Positions 44,884 through 56,382 are shown, counted from the stretch's first letter. The stretch is DNA of 64,000 bases from Bacteroidota bacterium (GCA_018267365.1 JAFDYQ010000013.1:41541-105540); one strand, 5' to 3'. The notes: generated by a model not told the origin, from the letters alone. A program made the numbers and translations.

Positions 44884-47800
44884 ATGATGAAAAACTATTT
44901 ACTTGTTATTGCTATTGCCTTGTGCTCATGGCAGCTGAGGGCGCAGGCCCCTCAGGGGATCAGTTATCAATCTGTACTGCGCAATGCACAGGGGCAGGTA
45001 GTGGCCAATGCTACTGTGGCCGTGCGGTTCACCATCCACAATGCTTCACCTACAGGTGCTTCAGTATTTCAGGAGGTGCAGTCGGCCACTACCAACCAGT
45101 TTGGCCTCTTCACCCTGACCATAGGCCACGTGGGTAGCCTCTCTGCGGTCGACTGGGCCCACGGTACCAAATATCTGCAGGTAGAGGTAGACCCCTCTGG
45201 TGGCAGCAGCTATACCGATATGGGTACCTCGCAGCTGATGAGCGTGCCCTATGCGCTATATGCTGCCAACTCTCCCGCTGGTGCCACTGGACCTACCGGT
45301 GCTGCTGGCGCTGCGGGTGCCACCGGCCCCACTGGCGCTGCGGGTGCCACCGGCCCCACTGGCGCTGCTGGCGCTACAGGTGCAGCCGGCACTAATGGTC
45401 TCAACGGTGCTACTGGCTCTACGGGCCCTACCGGCCCTACCGGTGCCAATGGCCAGGATGGTACCACAGGCCCCACCGGCAGCAATGGTCTGAATGGTAA
45501 TGATGGTCCTACAGGCCCTACCGGCCCTGCCGGCGCTGATGGAGCCAACGGTACGAATGGTACTAATGGTGCTGTCGGTCCTACCGGCCCTACCGGCTCT
45601 GCGGGTGCTGCAGGGGGCACAGGTGCAACCGGAGCCACAGGGCCTACCGGTACTGGAGGTGGTGCTACTGGTCCTACGGGGCCCACTGGCCCTACGGGCT
45701 CAGGTGGTGGCGCTACCGGACCCACGGGTGCTGCCGGCGCTACAGGCCCTACAGGCGCTGCTGGCAATGATGGCAGCAACGGTACAAATGGTAATAATGG
45801 TGCTACCGGCGCTACAGGTCCTACCGGTCCGGCCGGCAGCAATGGAAGTGCCGGTGTAACTGGCGCTACGGGGGCTACTGGCGCTAATGGCAGCAACGGA
45901 GCTACAGGCTCTGCTGGCAGTACAGGTGCTACTGGTCCTACCGGGGCGGCTGGGGCTAACGGTACCAATGGTACTACAGGTGCCACAGGACCTACCGGAG
46001 CCAATGGAAACGACGGCGCTACAGGACCTACAGGCAGCAGTGGGTCTGTCGGCCCTACCGGTGCCACTGGACCCACTGGCGCTGATGCACAAACCCTCAC
46101 GATCAGTGGCGACACCCTGAGGATATCAGGCGGCAACTCCGTAGTGCTGAGCAGCACAGGTGACAATCTGGGCAATCATACTGCTACACAAAATCTCAAT
46201 CTGGGCAGCCATTATATTTCTAATGGTACCAGCGATAATGGTTTAAGTTTTGATAGCTACGGCAATGCTAACTTTAAGACTACAGCAGGCAGCCACAGCT
46301 ATGACATCGTGACCATTAATAGTGACTCATCCGGATCTGATGCCAGGCTGGCACTGACCGCTACCGGCCGTCAGTGGAGCATAGATGGCAATAGCAATGA
46401 CTTTTACCTCCATGAGGAAGGGGTAGACGTAGATCCGATAGTAGTACATACGCCTACTTCCAGTAATGTGATCTATATCAACCGCAATAAGCTAGGCATC
46501 AATAACTCCAATCCTGGCGAGCAGCTCGATGTAAGCGGCAAAACAAAAACTACTACACTGCAGGTGACCAGTGGCGCTGCCGGCGGCTACATTCTCCAGA
46601 GTGATACCAGTGGCAATGCTGTCTGGGTCAGTCCATCTGTACTGACCAGCACCGATACCATGACCCTCATAGCCAGCAGTGACCGGGCTACACGCATAGA
46701 GACACAGCAGAGCAATGATAGCAGTATACATTTCACAGCCGGGGGCATAGAATACTATGTGCTCAAAGGCGGGAAGCTAACAGTAAATAATACCAATGGC
46801 TCTATCTATATGGGCTATGCCGCCGGAGATAATGATCCGCTAACATTTGGTGATAATATAGGTATAGGCGCTAATACCCTCCAGAGCCTTACACAAGGAG
46901 CTGAGAATATAGCTTTAGGCAAGCTGAGCCAGCAAAGCTCGACAAATGGATACTACAATGTGTCTGTAGGCCTCAGTACGATGATGTTTAATGTATCCGG
47001 ATCAAATAACTGTGCAGTGGGTACCAACGCCGGCAAGTCCAGCATAGGGGATAACAATACCTATCTGGGCGGTGGTGCCGGTTTGGCCAATACCGGAGAT
47101 GACAACGTCATGATCGGGAGTGGTGCCGGATACGAGACAGGTAATAGCAGTGGCAATGTGATGCTGGGACACTATGCCGGCTACTCGGATACGACAGGCA
47201 ATAAGCTCTATATCGCAAATACTAATACCCCTACACCGCTGGTCTATGGTGATTTCACAAATAATCACTTAACTGTCAATGACAGCCTGACGTCTAAATA
47301 TTTTCAGATGACCAACGGCGCTGCGAGTGGCTACATCCTGCAGAGTGATGCGAGCGGAAATGCTACCTGGATCAGTCCATCAGCGCTGCCTTCTTCATCC
47401 AGCTACTGGGCTGCCTCTGGCAATAATATTTATAATACTAATACCGGCTCCGTGTCTACAGGTTCCAGCAACACGATGTCTGGCAATTATTCCTTTGCCA
47501 ACGGCAGCAATAATCAGGTGTCAGGTGATAATGATATAGTGAGCGGCAGCAATAATACCGTGAGCCAAAGTGGTGCTGCTGTATTCGGCAGTGACAATAC
47601 CTCCTCGGCAGATCATACCGCTGTCTTTGGTGATCACAATGTCGTGACGGGTACCAACTCTCTGGTGTCCGGCTATCTAGATACCGTGAGCAGTGGTTAT
47701 GGGTTTGCGAGTGGTACCAATCTATCCGTCACAGGTACTTATTCCTTTGCTACAGGCCACAATAACAAGGCAGGCGGTACTGCTTCTGCTGTCTTTGGTG

Positions 47801-49746
47801 AAGACAATACAAGCACAGCTAATCACGTAGCTATATTTGGTGATCATAGCTATGTCACAGGATACAATTCTGTCGTAGCCGGCTATGCGGATACAGTGTC
47901 CGGGCACCGATCTATAGCACTGGGACAGGCGCTGACCGTCACCTCAGACAATGCCTTTGCCAGCGGCTATGGTCATAAGGTACAGGGTAGCACAGGTGCA
48001 GCTCTCGGCAGCCAGCATACTGTCTCCGGAGATTACTCTGCGGCACTGGGCGGCGCTGGCCATACCGTAGTGTCTCAATATGCTGCTACACTGGCCGGGC
48101 AAATCAATAGCATATCAGGAGACAACTCCGTGATCTTAGGCGGTGACTCAAGCAATATCTATTCTAAGAATGCGGCGATCATAGCTGGCCACAATAGTAG
48201 CAATAGCGGCATGTATAGCGCTATCATAGGCGGCTACAAGAATATAGCAGTATCTTCGTATGCTACCGTCATAGCAGGTATGGGCAATTCTATCTCAGGG
48301 TATTATGGCGCTATAGTGGGTGGCCAGAATAATATTGAGGTATCACAGGGTGGTATCATCCTGGCAGGAGATGGCAACTATCTGTCAGGTGTCTCTGGCA
48401 CTATAGCAGGCCACAACAATACCGTGACGGGCGACTATAGCTTTGCGGCTGGTGCCGACAATACAGTGGAAGGTACAGCCTCTGCGTCATTGGGCTATGG
48501 TAATTACATCCTCGGGCAAAATGCAACCGCACTAGGCTATGCTGATTCTGCCTACGGAGATGAGTCTTTTGCTACAGGTGCTAATAACTATGCCAGTGGC
48601 AATTTCGGCATGGCCATGGGCTACCGCAATATGGCCAGTGGAAGGTCAGCTATAGCCATAGGTGAGAGCGACTCGGCCACAGGTACCTATGCGGCATCAC
48701 TAGGTGCACATAATAACGCCTCTGGTACTGCCGCTGTAGCCGTAGGTTATGGCAACGCTGCTCCATCCTACGGCGAGGTATCCATAGGCCTTTTTGCTAA
48801 CACTTATACACCATCATCTGCCGCTTCTTTCAGTGCATCTGACAGGATATTCAGCGTAGGCAATGGTAGCTCCGCATCGGCCAGGAGCAATGCTCTTACT
48901 ATTCTCAAAAGTGGCTATACCGGCATCGGTACCAGCACTCCGGATACCACATTGGTGCTTGTAGGTAAATTTAAATATCAGGATGGTACGCAATCCAGCG
49001 GCTATATCCTACAGAGTGATGCCAACGGCAAGGCGAGCTGGGTAAATCCGACCACCGTCGCTCCCAGCCAGTGGACCACCTCCGGCACCAATATCTACAA
49101 GAATAACTCCGGTAATGTAGGTATAGGTACCACCATACCTACATCATTATTGCACCTGCGTACTGCCTCGTTATCCAGTGCTGCTACTCTCACAGTAGAG
49201 AGTGATTCTTCTTCGGCTTATATAGGCCTCGCTGCGCCATCTGGTCAGGAGGCAGCTGTAGTCTTCCATACTTATAAAAATGGAAGTACGCTGAAACGCT
49301 GGATGATAGGAAAAAGCAATAGTACCGAGAGCGGAAACACAAATCCGGATCTATTCATCAATAAGTATGACAGCGCAGGAAATTTTCAGGCCCAGCCATT
49401 AGTCATCAAGCACAGCACAGGCTTCACAGGTATCAATACCGGCAACGCCACCTCACAGCTCACGGTGAATGGTTCCTTTGCTGCTGCTATCACTACCACG
49501 TCAGCCTCGATCACCCTGGGAGATACGCACTACTGTGTGATCTATACCGGTGGTACGGGCAGCACCGTGACCCTCCCCGCGGCCAGCTCATATCAGGGCC
49601 GTATGTATGTCATTACCAATCACGGTACGGGAGCAGTGACTACCTCCAGCTATACTACAGGCAATGCTACTACCGCTACATCTGTGGCTATCGGCACCTC
49701 GGTACAGCTCATGTCTGACGGCACAGTATGGCGCAAGATCAACTGA
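44884..49746 (+). CDS. Collagen-like and YadA-head-like secreted giant protein
   Basis: A 1,620-residue protein. A signal peptide (ends LRAQ) precedes a conserved Bacteroidota N-terminal domain ([20 protein letters not shown] ... [10 protein letters not shown], ~20-128). Then come ~270 residues of uninterrupted G-x-y triplets rich in Thr/Ala/Pro (~131-401), beta-rich coiled segments with [17 protein letters not shown] (occurring three times) and ~30 head-like repeats of the kind [13 protein letters not shown] (~850-1,300). No CHU_C or Por sorting domain is obvious. It resembles trimeric autotransporter heads but lacks a YadA anchor. Confidence 0.85.
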   Translation: MMKNYLLVIAIALCSWQLRAQAPQGISYQSVLRNAQGQVVANATVAVRFTIHNASPTGASVFQEVQSATTNQFGLFTLTIGHVGSLSAVDWAHGTKYLQVEVDPSGGSSYTDMGTSQLMSVPYALYAANSPAGATGPTGAAGAAGATGPTGAAGATGPTGAAGATGAAGTNGLNGATGSTGPTGPTGANGQDGTTGPTGSNGLNGNDGPTGPTGPAGADGANGTNGTNGAVGPTGPTGSAGAAGGTGATGATGPTGTGGGATGPTGPTGPTGSGGGATGPTGAAGATGPTGAAGNDGSNGTNGNNGATGATGPTGPAGSNGSAGVTGATGATGANGSNGATGSAGSTGATGPTGAAGANGTNGTTGATGPTGANGNDGATGPTGSSGSVGPTGATGPTGADAQTLTISGDTLRISGGNSVVLSSTGDNLGNHTATQNLNLGSHYISNGTSDNGLSFDSYGNANFKTTAGSHSYDIVTINSDSSGSDARLALTATGRQWSIDGNSNDFYLHEEGVDVDPIVVHTPTSSNVIYINRNKLGINNSNPGEQLDVSGKTKTTTLQVTSGAAGGYILQSDTSGNAVWVSPSVLTSTDTMTLIASSDRATRIETQQSNDSSIHFTAGGIEYYVLKGGKLTVNNTNGSIYMGYAAGDNDPLTFGDNIGIGANTLQSLTQGAENIALGKLSQQSSTNGYYNVSVGLSTMMFNVSGSNNCAVGTNAGKSSIGDNNTYLGGGAGLANTGDDNVMIGSGAGYETGNSSGNVMLGHYAGYSDTTGNKLYIANTNTPTPLVYGDFTNNHLTVNDSLTSKYFQMTNGAASGYILQSDASGNATWISPSALPSSSSYWAASGNNIYNTNTGSVSTGSSNTMSGNYSFANGSNNQVSGDNDIVSGSNNTVSQSGAAVFGSDNTSSADHTAVFGDHNVVTGTNSLVSGYLDTVSSGYGFASGTNLSVTGTYSFATGHNNKAGGTASAVFGEDNTSTANHVAIFGDHSYVTGYNSVVAGYADTVSGHRSIALGQALTVTSDNAFASGYGHKVQGSTGAALGSQHTVSGDYSAALGGAGHTVVSQYAATLAGQINSISGDNSVILGGDSSNIYSKNAAIIAGHNSSNSGMYSAIIGGYKNIAVSSYATVIAGMGNSISGYYGAIVGGQNNIEVSQGGIILAGDGNYLSGVSGTIAGHNNTVTGDYSFAAGADNTVEGTASASLGYGNYILGQNATALGYADSAYGDESFATGANNYASGNFGMAMGYRNMASGRSAIAIGESDSATGTYAASLGAHNNASGTAAVAVGYGNAAPSYGEVSIGLFANTYTPSSAASFSASDRIFSVGNGSSASARSNALTILKSGYTGIGTSTPDTTLVLVGKFKYQDGTQSSGYILQSDANGKASWVNPTTVAPSQWTTSGTNIYKNNSGNVGIGTTIPTSLLHLRTASLSSAATLTVESDSSSAYIGLAAPSGQEAAVVFHTYKNGSTLKRWMIGKSNSTESGNTNPDLFINKYDSAGNFQAQPLVIKHSTGFTGINTGNATSQLTVNGSFAAAITTTSASITLGDTHYCVIYTGGTGSTVTLPAASSYQGRMYVITNHGTGAVTTSSYTTGNATTATSVAIGTSVQLMSDGTVWRKIN
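45286..46083 (+). repeat. Coding 9-bp triplet repeats (collagen-like)
   Basis: DNA coding for the G-x-y stretch of the large protein, with recurring GGTGCCACCGGCCCCACT-like units. Some units recur exactly (45319-45363), so slippage could alter length. Confidence 0.75.
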
Positions 49747-49780
49747 TCAAAATTTTTTCATTATTTGACCAGGGTTAAGG

Positions 49781-49812
49781 GCGGCATCATTAGTGATGCC
49801 GCTTTACTTTTT
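49781..49812 (+). terminator. Intrinsic terminator after the collagen-like gene
   Basis: Arms GCGGCATCA and TGATGCCGC with a 4-nt loop, then TTTACTTTTT. It lies 35 bp after the stop at 49746. Confidence 0.85.
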
Positions 49813-49868
49813 GGGGTGGGCGATACTTTGGTATCTCCTTTGCAGCATGGGGAGCAGGATACCCACGC

Positions 49869-51391
49869 ATGCCTTACATTTTTTTACGACTTTGCATCAT
49901 TTACCTCTTGCTGCTGTGCTGTAGCTCTGCAGCTGCCCAAAACAATTATTGGACGCAAGCGTACAGTGCCTATTCCATTTTGACCGGTGGTACCTGCATG
50001 ACCTGCGCATCAGACAATAGTGTTTTCGTATATAATCCCGGTGCAATAGGTTTTCTGGATACACTCAATGTCAATATCAGTGCAAACCTGTATGGCGTAG
50101 ACCATCTCAGCCTGAAAAATGGTGCAGGTCCCGGCTACGATCTCACATCCAATAAACTGAATCTCAATGCCCAGGTGCTATCCGGCACTATTTCCTTTAA
50201 AAAGGTACCTAAACTACGCTTGATCTATGGTTATATACTGCGCAATTTTACAAAGTTCGATTTTGAGACGCAGGCAGATATGAACTATGATGTCATCTCT
50301 GCCTCATCCGGGCCGGAACATTTCCGGGCAAAGTATGACCAGAGCTATAGCTATGTAGAGTATTGGGGGGGTATAGCCGCTGCCTACCAGGTCAATGAGC
50401 ACCTCTCTCTGGGCCTGGGGCACTACGGCGGGTATATAGGTATGAGAGGAGAGCTTTTTCAGCAGGCCACGGCAGATGTGATCAATCCTGATGTGACACC
50501 CTATTCATCATCTATGACCACACGATACAAGTATGCGGTGGACCATGTCTACATACTATTCAAACCGGGCATGGAGCTAAAATTTGGCCGCTACAAAATC
50601 GGACTGGCAGCTATGCTGCCGTCTACCACCATCTGGAGCAAGGGCCGCATGTACCAGTCTGTAGATGCTGTAAATCTCCCTGCGGGTGATACGCTGAGCG
50701 TCTTTCATAAATATCCCAACCTGCTCATAGTGGGTGACCAGCACAATATCCATACGCAATATAAACTGCCGGCCAGCATATCCCTGGGCTGGAGTATGGT
50801 AATGATAAATTTAGGATAGCGGTCACTGCAGAGTATTTTTTTGCGGTCAAAGAGTATGACCTCCTGCGAGGCACCAACAATGTATACGCCCTGCCGAGCG
50901 CCGTCTATGGTACGGACCCCATCCCCGATTTCATGAGGATACGCACAGGTGCACGCCAGGTAGTAAATGCCGGTGCAGGCTATGACATCCGCCTGTCGCA
51001 AAAGATATCCTTGCTGGGAGGTTTTAGGACGGACTTTAATAATAAGATACCGCTGCTCAGTGATCATTACAAAGATTACATCGCTGCAGCCGATCCCGAG
51101 TACTGGAATTATATCCACTTCTCTACAGGAGTCTCCATAGCCCGGCCTCATAGCAAGATTTTCCTGGGCTTCACCTACAAGTATGGTTTTTCAAACTATC
51201 ACAATGCGTTTGCTAATTTCGCAGAACCGTCCGATGTATATTATCTGGGTGGTCCTCAGCGCTATGACATGGGGCTCAGCTCTCATGGTATCTCATTTGT
51301 GCTGGGCTATACCAATTTCTCCAGTGCATTGTTTGGCCTGCCGCTAAAGGCCGCCAAACAAGCCGGCACGCCTGATGTGCTGGCCCCCTAG
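49869..51391 (+). pseudogene. Frameshifted outer-membrane beta-barrel protein
   Basis: The first frame (49869-50819) encodes a signal peptide ending AAAQ and ~290 residues of beta-rich barrel sequence. Near 50793-50797 the reading moves by one base: after LGWS the coding sense continues as YGNDKFRIAVTAEYFF in another frame, which stays open to 51391. Together they would give a protein of ~507 residues. One missing base explains the break; there is no slippery heptamer for programmed -1 shift. It could be a real mutation or an assembly error. It resembles porin-like or DUF5723-type proteins but I cannot name a family. Confidence 0.75.
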
Positions 51392-51406
51392 ACTACAAAA
51401 TTTATA

Positions 51407-51438
51407 GAGGGAACCCCCTTTCGAAGATTCCCTCTTTT
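51407..51438 (+). terminator. Intrinsic terminator after the outer-membrane gene
   Basis: Arms GAGGGAA and TTCCCTC, a 14-nt loop, then TTTT. The following ~200 bp up to the acs promoter show nothing clear. Confidence 0.7.
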
Positions 51439-51641
51439 AACCATACACACATGAAAACAAACATTGCCTGTCCTGATCAGGCACGTTTACCCGATATACG
51501 AGATTTTTATACTCTCAGGATTTTGGCATTGCTGGAGAGATAACAGCCGGATCGGCAAAAGGTTCTTTATGAGTTAGATTTTACTGTTAAAAGTCAGTTT
51601 TTTGTGATCTTGTGCTATCGCGATTTTACATTTCATACTGT

Positions 51642-51649
51642 TATATTTG
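51642..51649 (+). promoter_or_regulatory. -7 box immediately before the acs frame
   Basis: TATATTTG matches TAnnTTTG but lies 1 bp before the first ATG (51651). A start of transcription ~6-7 bp downstream would fall inside that codon's surroundings, which favours ATG 51669 or 51672. Confidence 0.5.
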
Positions 51650-51668
51650 AATGAAAGAGTCTCACGAA

Positions 51669-53570
51669 ATGATGCTACAGATCAAAACCCTGGAAGAATA
51701 CCACCAGCAATATCAGGCCAGTGTAGCAGACCCGCAGCTGTTTTGGGCCGGGATAGCTTCTCAATTCCAATGGCAGCGTAGCTGGGATAAAGTCCTCGAC
51801 TGGAACTTTCAGGAGCCTGCCATAAAATGGTATGATGGCGCTCAGCTCAATATCACAGAGAACTGCCTGGACCGCCACCAAGCTACACGCTCAGGCCAGA
51901 CAGCCATTATTTGGGAGCCCAATGATCCCAAAGAGGCAGCGAAATACATCAGCTACGGAGAGTTGCACACCTCTGTCCAGCGCTTCGCCAATGTGCTGCT
52001 GAATAATGGTATAAGTAAAGGTGATCGTGTGTGTATCTACCTGCCTATGATTCCGGAGGCGGCTATAGCTATGCTGGCCTGTGCGCGTATCGGCGCGGTA
52101 CACTCAGTAGTGTTTGCTGGCTTCAGCGCGCAGTCTATCTCGGATCGTGTCAATGACTCCGGCTGCAAGATGATCATCACAGCAGATGGCTTCTACCGTG
52201 GAGAGAAGAAGTTTGAACTGAAGGCTATAGTAGATGCCGCGCTACAGTCTACTCCGACCGTAGAGCGATGTATCGTTTTTAATCATCGCAATTTGCCGGT
52301 ACAGATGCAATCGGGCAGGGACCTTTGGTGGCATGAGGAATGGAGCAAAGCGACCGAGGAAAATACTGCAGCCACGCTGGACGCAGAGGATCCGCTCTTC
52401 ATCCTGTATACCTCAGGCTCTACAGGCAAGCCTAAAGGTGTGCTGCATACCACAGCAGGATATATGGTCTATGCGGCGTATACTTTCCGGAATGTTTTTC
52501 AGTACCAGGATGGAGATATTTTTTGCTGTACGGCTGATATAGGCTGGGTGACGGGGCACTCTTATATCGTATATGGTCCGCTGCTGAATGGTGCTACGAC
52601 CATTATGTTTGAGGGCGTACCTACCTATCCTGATCATGGCCGCTTTTGGGAGCTGATAGATAAACATAGGGTTAATATTTTCTATACTGCTCCTACTGCC
52701 ATCCGCTCCCTGCAGGCTTTCGGTGAGGAAATATTTGCAGATAAAGATCTTTCATCTCTGCGCGTGCTGGGCTCCGTGGGAGAACCTATCAATGAAGAAG
52801 CCTGGCATTGGTATCACGACAACGTAGGCAAAGGACGCTGCCCGATAGTAGATACCTGGTGGCAGACCGAGACCGGTGGCATCATGATCTCTCCGCTCGC
52901 AGGTATCACACCGCTGAAACCGGCCTTTGCTACCCTGCCACTGCCGGGGGTGGAGCTGCTGCTGGTAGATGAGAAAGGTACAGAGATCAGTGGTAATGGC
53001 GTGGAGGGCAATCTCTGTATCCGCCACCCATGGCCGGGCATGGCACGCAGCGTCTATGGCGATCATCCTCGATTCAAGCAGACTTATTTCAGCACTTATC
53101 CGGGGCTGTACTTCACAGGAGATGGCTGCCGCCGGGATGAAGACGGCTACTACCGCATCACAGGCCGGGTAGACGATGTGATCAATGTATCCGGTCACCG
53201 CATAGGTACCGGTGAGCTGGAAGATGCCATCAATATGCACGGCGAGGTGATAGAGAGCGCTGTAGTGGCCTATCCGCATGATGTGAAAGGGCAGGCGATA
53301 TATGCCTACGTAATCTGTGATAAGCACATAGAGAATAAGGAAACGCTCTACAAGGACATCCGGGATCATGTGACCAAGGTGATAGGTGCCTTTGCCAGGC
53401 CGGATAGGATACAGATAGTACGCGGCCTGCCTCGCACACGTAGCGGCAAGATCATGCGCCGGATTTTGCGAAAAATAGCAGAGGGGGATATGTCTAATCT
53501 GGGCGATACCTCTACACTCGTAGATCCCTCCGTAGTGGACGCCATCAAAGAGGGGGCGATACAAGGATAA
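51669..53570 (+). CDS. acs: Acetate--CoA ligase (AMP-forming)
   Basis: About 633 residues. Motifs of the family: YTSGSTGKPKGVLHTTAGY (P-loop, A3), WWQTETGGIMISP (A5), TGDGCRRDEDGYYRITGRVDDVINVSGHRIGT (A7-A8, split here by reader) and the acetylatable lysine in RTRSGKIMRRILR at the end. It converts acetate to acetyl-CoA. The first in-frame ATG is 51651, but the promoter box overlaps it and most homologues begin near IKTLEEY, so ATG 51669 is chosen. Monocistronic, followed by a terminator. Confidence 0.93.
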   Translation: MMLQIKTLEEYHQQYQASVADPQLFWAGIASQFQWQRSWDKVLDWNFQEPAIKWYDGAQLNITENCLDRHQATRSGQTAIIWEPNDPKEAAKYISYGELHTSVQRFANVLLNNGISKGDRVCIYLPMIPEAAIAMLACARIGAVHSVVFAGFSAQSISDRVNDSGCKMIITADGFYRGEKKFELKAIVDAALQSTPTVERCIVFNHRNLPVQMQSGRDLWWHEEWSKATEENTAATLDAEDPLFILYTSGSTGKPKGVLHTTAGYMVYAAYTFRNVFQYQDGDIFCCTADIGWVTGHSYIVYGPLLNGATTIMFEGVPTYPDHGRFWELIDKHRVNIFYTAPTAIRSLQAFGEEIFADKDLSSLRVLGSVGEPINEEAWHWYHDNVGKGRCPIVDTWWQTETGGIMISPLAGITPLKPAFATLPLPGVELLLVDEKGTEISGNGVEGNLCIRHPWPGMARSVYGDHPRFKQTYFSTYPGLYFTGDGCRRDEDGYYRITGRVDDVINVSGHRIGTGELEDAINMHGEVIESAVVAYPHDVKGQAIYAYVICDKHIENKETLYKDIRDHVTKVIGAFARPDRIQIVRGLPRTRSGKIMRRILRKIAEGDMSNLGDTSTLVDPSVVDAIKEGAIQG

Positions 53571-53582
53571 ATATACTATATG

Positions 53583-53625
53583 TGAGGCTGAAGGTCAGTA
53601 TAGTCTTCCTGACCATGCCTCATTT
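53583..53625 (+). terminator. Intrinsic terminator after acs
   Basis: Nested arms TGAGGC/GCCTCA and AGGTCAG/CTGACC form a long hairpin followed by TTT. The rest of the 272-bp gap carries the promoter of the next gene. Confidence 0.65.
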
Positions 53626-53813
53626 AAACTGAATAGGATAGGTCTCTCATCACAGTACGCGCGATCTGCAGATGATAAGCAGCGATAGACAACTTATTAC
53701 TTTGATCAACTGCTTAGCTGCATCTATGCTGTAAATACACTTGTTTATACAGGGCTTTTTTGTTCTTTCGTAGCACTGTAACATTTGTACCCATTTACCA
53801 TTGCGGGCTGCTC

Positions 53814-53821
53814 TACCTTTG
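53814..53821 (+). promoter_or_regulatory. -7 box for the CoA-disulfide reductase gene
   Basis: TACCTTTG matches TAnnTTTG, 21 bp before the ATG at 53843. The -33 element is not clear. Confidence 0.45.
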
Positions 53822-53842
53822 CAGTCACAATACTGATTTTAT

Positions 53843-55531
53843 ATGAAATACATCATCGTAGGTGCCGTGGCTGGCGGGGCGAGTACCGCAGCCCGTCTGA
53901 GAAGAATGGACGAAAAAGCTGAGATCATCATTTTTGAAAAGGGAGAATATATCTCCTATGCCAATTGTGGCCTGCCATACTATATCGGCGAGGTGATCAA
54001 GGAGCGCAATAAGCTCTTTGTGCAGACAGCAGCGGCATTCAATGCCCGCTTCAATATAGATGTACGGGTCAGGTCTGAGGTAGTGGCCGTAGATGCTGCG
54101 CGCAAGGTAGTGCAGGCCGTAGACCTAACCACCGGTCGCAAATATGAAGAGAGCTATGATAAACTCGTACTCTCTCCCGGTGCTGATCCTGTACGGCCAC
54201 CGCTGCCCGGCATAGCCTCTGAGGGTATTTTTACGCTACGCAATGTGAGCGATACGGACTATATCAAAGCCTATGTAGACAAACATAAATCCGGCAAGGC
54301 TGTGATAGTGGGTGCCGGCTTCATAGGCCTGGAGATGGCAGAGAACCTGCGAGATCTGGGCATGGATGTGACAGTGGTAGAGATGATCGGCCAGGTACTG
54401 GCTCCGCTCGACTTTGCCATAGCTGCGAGGGTGCAGCAGCATATCCGCTCCAAAGGCGTAAAACTCAAACTGAATACTGCTGTGGCCGGTTTTGATAAAA
54501 CCAATACCGGACTGAAGGTGCTGCTGAAAGATCAGGAGGCTATAGATGCTGATGTGGTGATCCTCTCCATAGGAGTGCGCCCTGATACCCGCCTGGCAGT
54601 GAGTGCGGGCCTCAAGCTCGGTACCGCCAGGGGCATCTATGTCAATGAATACCTCCAGACATCAGACCCGGATATCTATGCGGTAGGTGATGCTATAGAG
54701 TTTGCCAATCCTTTCACGGGCGTGTCTATGAATACCTACCTGGCCGGTCCGGCCAATAAGCAGGGACGAATCTGCGCCAATAACATTGTGCTGGGCAATA
54801 AAGAAAAGTACCACGGTGCGATCAATACAGCTATAGTGAAAGTATTTGATATGACCACAGGTGTGACGGGTATGGCATCCAAGCACCTGCGGGCAGCCAA
54901 TATCCCACATCATGTATCTACTACGCATAGCGGCTCTCATGCGGGCTACTATCCGGGCGCACAGCAGATGACCATACAGATCACATTTGCTCCTGACACA
55001 GGCAGGCTATATGGCGCACAGGTAGCAGGATATGATGGTGCCGATAAGCGTCTCGATGTCATAGCATCTCTGATACGCAAAGAAGGTACGATATATGATC
55101 TCATGGAGTTTGAGCATGCCTACGCGCCACCATACTCCTCTGCCAAAGATCCTGTGAATATGGCCGGCTTTGTGGCAGATAATATCCTGACAGGCAAGCA
55201 TAATGTGATCTACTGGGACCAGGTATCAGAGCTTTCTGACAATACCATGCTGATAGATGTACGCACACCGGAGGAGTTTGACCGTGGTAGTATACCCGGT
55301 GCTGTCAATATACCCGTAGACTCACTGCGCAGCAGACTGAGCGAGATACCACAGAGCAAAGAAATATACGTCTTCTGTCAGGTAGGTCTGCGCGGCTATC
55401 TGGCCCAGCAGATACTACTGCAAAATGGATATACAGGGGTAAAGAATATATCAGGCGGATACAATACTTGGAGCAGCTGTGATATAGAAGCAAAACTCAG
55501 CCAGCCGGCATCGCAAGTGCCCGTAGCATAA
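53843..55531 (+). CDS. CoA-disulfide reductase with C-terminal rhodanese domain
   Basis: A 562-residue fusion. The first ~440 residues are a pyridine-nucleotide disulfide oxidoreductase: FAD motif GAVAGGAS, active cysteine C42 in SYANCGLPYYIG, NAD(P)H motif GAGFIGLEMAENL. The last ~100 form a rhodanese with C512 in FCQVGLRG. Such CoADR-RHD proteins reduce CoA-disulfide or CoA-persulfide and are tied to polysulfide metabolism. It is convergent with a cluster of rhodanese genes. Confidence 0.92.
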   Translation: MKYIIVGAVAGGASTAARLRRMDEKAEIIIFEKGEYISYANCGLPYYIGEVIKERNKLFVQTAAAFNARFNIDVRVRSEVVAVDAARKVVQAVDLTTGRKYEESYDKLVLSPGADPVRPPLPGIASEGIFTLRNVSDTDYIKAYVDKHKSGKAVIVGAGFIGLEMAENLRDLGMDVTVVEMIGQVLAPLDFAIAARVQQHIRSKGVKLKLNTAVAGFDKTNTGLKVLLKDQEAIDADVVILSIGVRPDTRLAVSAGLKLGTARGIYVNEYLQTSDPDIYAVGDAIEFANPFTGVSMNTYLAGPANKQGRICANNIVLGNKEKYHGAINTAIVKVFDMTTGVTGMASKHLRAANIPHHVSTTHSGSHAGYYPGAQQMTIQITFAPDTGRLYGAQVAGYDGADKRLDVIASLIRKEGTIYDLMEFEHAYAPPYSSAKDPVNMAGFVADNILTGKHNVIYWDQVSELSDNTMLIDVRTPEEFDRGSIPGAVNIPVDSLRSRLSEIPQSKEIYVFCQVGLRGYLAQQILLQNGYTGVKNISGGYNTWSSCDIEAKLSQPASQVPVA

Positions 55532-55556
55532 ATACAGAGCGTCGTTTCTCCATAGG

Positions 55557-55587
55557 GCCCTGGCCAGTCATACTGTCAGGGCTTTTT
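55557..55587 (+). terminator. Intrinsic terminator after the CoADR-RHD gene
   Basis: Arms GCCCTG/CAGGGC with inner pairing CAGT/ACTG, then TTTTT. Confidence 0.8.
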
Positions 55588-55601
55588 CTTTGCACCGGTA
55601 T

Positions 55602-55638
55602 GAAAAAAGAAACCCGACCGACATAGCGCCGACCGGGT
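55602..55638 (-). terminator. Intrinsic terminator of the rhodanese-thioredoxin gene
   Basis: Minus-strand hairpin starting ACCCGGTCGG and closing with GTCGGGT, followed by TTCTTTTTT (55602-55611). It lies 28 bp after the stop at 55666. Confidence 0.75.
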
Positions 55639-55665
55639 CCATTCTAAAAAAGGGAACGAGTTGTC

Positions 55666-56382
55666 CTATTGGAGTTTCTTTACTACTTCTTCTTTGCTGA
55701 TGTAGCCCTGATTAGTCCACGTCAGCTGACCGGCCCGATAGAGCTGCAGCACGGGGAGTGCATCTATCTTCAGGTCTTTGCACAGCGTTTGATTGTCATC
55801 GGCATTGATGCGCACCACTTCTACCTTGTCCTTCATGTCATCTTTGATCTCCATCAGATATGGTTTCATTTTTTGGCAAGGGGCACACCAGTCTGCATAA
55901 AAATCTACCAGCACGAGCTTGTCAGATTTCACCATAGCGGCAAACTGCTCTTGCGTCATGCCTGTGGCTTTAGCGGGAGCATTACCAGTCACGAGTGGTA
56001 GGTCAGCAGCACGCCACTTCATGATCCCACCGGCCATTTCATATACTTCCTTGAAGCCCGCCTCCCTCATATGCGCTGCTGCTGCACCACTACGGCCACC
56101 GCTCAGACAGTAGACCAGCACGGGCTTTGATTTGTCCAGGCCGGTGATCTGTGTGTCAAAATCGCTACCATTCCAGTCTATGTTCTTTGCTTTATCCAGA
56201 TGACCCTTCTCATACTCTCCGGGTGTACGCACATCCAGTATGGGGGCATCCGGCAGTTGCTTCACTTTGGCCGCAAAGTCTGTCACATTCAGCTCACCGC
56301 CGCTACCTGTAGCCTGGCTCTGAGAGCAGCTATAGAGCAGTATGCCGGTGAGGATAGAGAGAAACAAAAAGTTCTTTTTCAT
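55666..56382 (-). CDS. Rhodanese-thioredoxin fusion lipoprotein
   Basis: A 238-residue protein. A lipobox LLYSC puts the lipidated cysteine at 19, so it is anchored in a membrane facing the periplasm. Rhodanese domain ~28-125 with active loop C91-LSGGRS, thioredoxin domain ~140-238 with WCAPC (C165/C168). It likely passes sulfane sulfur or electrons across the two domains. A terminator separates it from the upstream cluster on the same strand, so it is probably transcribed separately. Confidence 0.9.
   Translation of the reverse strand: MKKNFLFLSILTGILLYSCSQSQATGSGGELNVTDFAAKVKQLPDAPILDVRTPGEYEKGHLDKAKNIDWNGSDFDTQITGLDKSKPVLVYCLSGGRSGAAAAHMREAGFKEVYEMAGGIMKWRAADLPLVTGNAPAKATGMTQEQFAAMVKSDKLVLVDFYADWCAPCQKMKPYLMEIKDDMKDKVEVVRINADDNQTLCKDLKIDALPVLQLYRAGQLTWTNQGYISKEEVVKKLQ

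Noticed and set aside
45249..46175. Long minus-strand ORF rich in Pro-Val-Ala across the collagen-like region
   Set aside because: It is the antisense of the G-x-y repeats; the GC-rich periodic sequence keeps the reverse frame open. No start context or domain. The same applies to 63414-63842 (+).
49765..49983. Small ORF after the collagen-like gene
   Set aside because: It runs through the terminator hairpin and overlaps the signal peptide of the next gene in another frame.
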